Positions 62,540-64,000 of a DNA stretch of 64,000 nt are shown here, in pieces. The position numbers and the translations under genes were made by a program. The stretch is from Acuticoccus mangrovi (GTDB taxonomy: Bacteria; Pseudomonadota; Alphaproteobacteria; Rhizobiales; Amorphaceae). The stretch spans positions 372,001 to 436,000 of the forward strand of contig NZ_JAEKJA010000001.1 in assembly GCF_016411865.1 (NCBI RefSeq), given 5' to 3'. Below the pieces are notes generated by a model. That model ran no database searches and was not told where the DNA came from. It saw only the letters and a program-made list of their open reading frames with translations. Position 1 is the stretch's first letter; every line of letters starts with the position of its first letter.

Positions 62540-63331
62540 ATGGATCTCGGCTTGAAAGGGCAGGTCGCGCTCATCACTGGGCCGGCGAAGGGGATGGGCG
62601 GTGCGATCAGCCGCGCCTTCGCGCGCGAAGGCGCCGACCTCGCCCTCGTCGGCCGGGACGTGGCCGCGATCGAGCCGGTTGCCGGGGAATGCCGACGCAC
62701 CGGTGTGACGGCCGAGATCTTCCGCTGCGACGTGACCCGGCCCGACGAGGTGGCGCAGACCGTCGCGGCCGTCGTGGAGCGGTTCACCCGCATCGACATT
62801 CTCGTCAACGTCGCCGGCGGCTCCGGTCCGATCGGCAAGGCGGGCGAAGCGACCACGCCCGCCGAGTTCGACGCGATCGTCGCCCTCAACATGGGCGGCC
62901 CGTTCCTGATGATCCGCGAGGTCGCGCCCATCATGCGGGCGCAGAAGTACGGCAAGATCGTCAACGTGGGCGGCACTTTCGGGCTGCGTGGCAAGGCGGG
63001 GCGCCTCGCCTATTCGGGCTCCAAATGGGGCCTGCGGGGACTGACCAAGAGCTTCGCGCTGGAGCTCGGCGCCGACAACATCAACGTCAACACCGTCGCG
63101 CCGGGCATGGTGGAGGGGCCGCGCTTTCGCTCCAAGGTCGTGCCGGAGATGGCCGAGCGGCTCGGCATCAGCGTCGAGGCGGCGATCGACCATCATGCCG
63201 CCGACTACGCGCTTCGCCGGATCAGCACCGACGAGGACATCGCAGCCGCGACGCTGTTTCTCGCGTCCGACGCGGCACGTCAGATAACCGGGGTCGATCT
63301 CCCCGTTGATGGGGGGTGGGCGGCGCTATGA
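62540..63331 (+). CDS. Short-chain dehydrogenase/reductase
   Basis: 263 residues from ATG 62540 (GAGGG 5 bases upstream). Cofactor loop 'ITGPAKGMGGAISRAF' (TGxxxGxG), 'VNVAGGSG' and active-site 'YSGSK' are present. The usual catalytic Ser 13 residues before the Tyr is not obvious: the stretch reads 'VNVGGTFGLRG', with Thr nearby. C-terminal 'GVDLPVDGGWA' is typical. Its stop overlaps the amidohydrolase start, so the two act together. Confidence 0.85.
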   Translation: MDLGLKGQVALITGPAKGMGGAISRAFAREGADLALVGRDVAAIEPVAGECRRTGVTAEIFRCDVTRPDEVAQTVAAVVERFTRIDILVNVAGGSGPIGKAGEATTPAEFDAIVALNMGGPFLMIREVAPIMRAQKYGKIVNVGGTFGLRGKAGRLAYSGSKWGLRGLTKSFALELGADNINVNTVAPGMVEGPRFRSKVVPEMAERLGISVEAAIDHHAADYALRRISTDEDIAAATLFLASDAARQITGVDLPVDGGWAAL

Positions 63332-64000
63332 ACACCTTTTATGCCGATACCGTTCTCACCGGCGGCACCGTCGTGTCGGACAGGATGTCGATGCGGGCGG
63401 ACGTCGCGATTCGCGACGGCATCGTGACGGCGGTCGGCGCCCCCGAGACGATGCCGATGGCCGAGGAGCGGGTGGACGTTTCGGGCCTCTATCTCATTCC
63501 GGGGGCGATCGACGTCCACGTCCACTTCCGCGAGCCGGGCTACACCCACAAGGAGGACTGGGAGACCGGCTCGGCGGCTGCCGCGATGGGTGGCGTCACC
63601 ACGATCTTCGAGATGCCGAACACCGATCCGCCGACGCGCTCGATCGTCGAGCTGCGCGGCAAGCTCGCCTGCGCGCGCAAGTCCTACGTGGATTTCGGCA
63701 TCTACGGGCTGCTGGCCGAGGACAATCTCGACGAGATCCCCGGCCTGATCGACGGCGGCGTCGCGGCCTTCAAATGCTTCATGGGCAACACGTTCGGCGA
63801 TCTGCCGTCACCCTCGACGGGGGCGATGCTGGAGGGGTTTCAGATCATCGCCCGCTCGGGGCTCAGGATCTCGCTCCACGCCGAGACGGCCTCGATCATG
63901 GCGCGGCGTCAGGCGCAGCTCGAGGAGGCGGGCCTGTGCGCGCCGACGGACCACATCGCCTCGCGGCCGGACGTGGTGGCGGTCGAGGCGGTCGGCCGGG
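63328..64000 (+). CDS. Cyclic amidohydrolase (dihydroorotase/allantoinase/hydantoinase type), cut by window end
   Basis: ATG 63328 overlaps the SDR stop (ATGA); at least 224 residues, incomplete at the right edge. The metal-binding 'AIDVHVHFREPGYTHKED' and the Lys that would be carbamylated in 'AAFKCFMGNT' are visible, as are 'GGVTTIFEMPNTDPP' and the His in 'SLHAETASIM'. The family opens cyclic amides such as hydantoins, allantoin or dihydroorotate. Not a housekeeping pyrC by context; a catabolic role with the SDR is likely. Confidence 0.85.
   Translation, partial: MNTFYADTVLTGGTVVSDRMSMRADVAIRDGIVTAVGAPETMPMAEERVDVSGLYLIPGAIDVHVHFREPGYTHKEDWETGSAAAAMGGVTTIFEMPNTDPPTRSIVELRGKLACARKSYVDFGIYGLLAEDNLDEIPGLIDGGVAAFKCFMGNTFGDLPSPSTGAMLEGFQIIARSGLRISLHAETASIMARRQAQLEEAGLCAPTDHIASRPDVVAVEAVGR

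Noticed and set aside
63328-64000. Reading the partial amidohydrolase as housekeeping dihydroorotase (pyrC)
   Set aside because: The motifs are shared by allantoinases and hydantoinases, and the coupling to an SDR beside a LysR gene points to catabolism.

Overview
The window reads as a high-GC alphaproteobacterial chromosome segment, probably from a marine or host-associated Hyphomicrobiales/Rhodobacterales-like lineage. The basis is the alphaproteobacterial nuo gene set with a C-terminally extended NuoE, the TRAP and spermidine-type ABC transporters, RTX/DUF4214 secreted proteins, an Irr-box-like site, and the tRNA-Val/tRNA-Asp pair. The species cannot be fixed from the sequence alone.

Layout. 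(1) 1-12 kb: a loosely packed surface-glycan region with a DUF115/GT42-like protein, a 1527-residue multidomain glycosyltransferase with a TTG start, three sulfotransferases (one Sulfotransfer_2 type, two Stf0 type) and a left-handed beta-helix acyltransferase. It has AT-rich patches and two long stretches without a convincing gene, and looks like accessory DNA. (2) 12-14.5 kb: nicotinamidase and an HXXEE membrane protein, divergent tRNA-Val(UAC) and tRNA-Asp(GUC), and a VOC protein. (3) 14.6-24.8 kb: respiratory complex I genes nuoA-B-C-[GFA]-D-E-F-[pentapeptide]-G-H-I. nuoJ-N are absent; a perfect hairpin follows nuoI, then half of a spermidine-type ABC transporter (one permease and the ATPase). 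(4) 27.5-34.4 kb, minus strand: acyl-CoA/ACP ligase, phytanoyl-CoA dioxygenase-like protein, and an RND pump with its adaptor. (5) 35-44.6 kb, plus strand: a Tat-exported peptide-binding protein, then a haem-acquisition locus. The locus has an IsdG-type haem monooxygenase, a HasA-like haemophore domain fused to RTX repeats, a HasR-like TonB-dependent receptor, and two more HasA-like/RTX/DUF4214 proteins. (6) 44.7-52.1 kb: a molybdopterin oxidoreductase, a LacI-regulated ABC importer with a metallophosphoesterase, and fdhD. (7) 52.2-64 kb: an eight-gene minus-strand operon (TRAP transporter, SABATH-type methyltransferase, M19 dipeptidase-like protein, unknown, DUF3726, Ldh_2 dehydrogenase) with a LysR gene upstream and a divergent SDR/cyclic-amidohydrolase pair.

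The most interesting system is the haem locus at 36.86-44.65 kb. The first protein retains equivalents of the HasA residues His32, Tyr75 and His83. The second keeps the Tyr-His pair, and the third keeps only the Tyr. All three carry the domain on an RTX platform, two with DUF4214 tails. The first three genes of the run overlap by 1-4 bases, and an ICE (Irr box)-like palindrome lies upstream. I infer secreted, calcium-folded haem-binding proteins that hand haem to the adjacent receptor for cytoplasmic cleavage. No type I exporter, TonB or haem ABC importer is encoded in the window.

Second in interest is the nuoI/ABC junction, where two normally complete gene clusters are both cut at one point. 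Third is the TRAP/SABATH/dipeptidase-like/Ldh_2 operon, which looks like an uncharacterised catabolic pathway for a small carboxylate or amide. All family calls come from reading motifs by eye; no database search was run.
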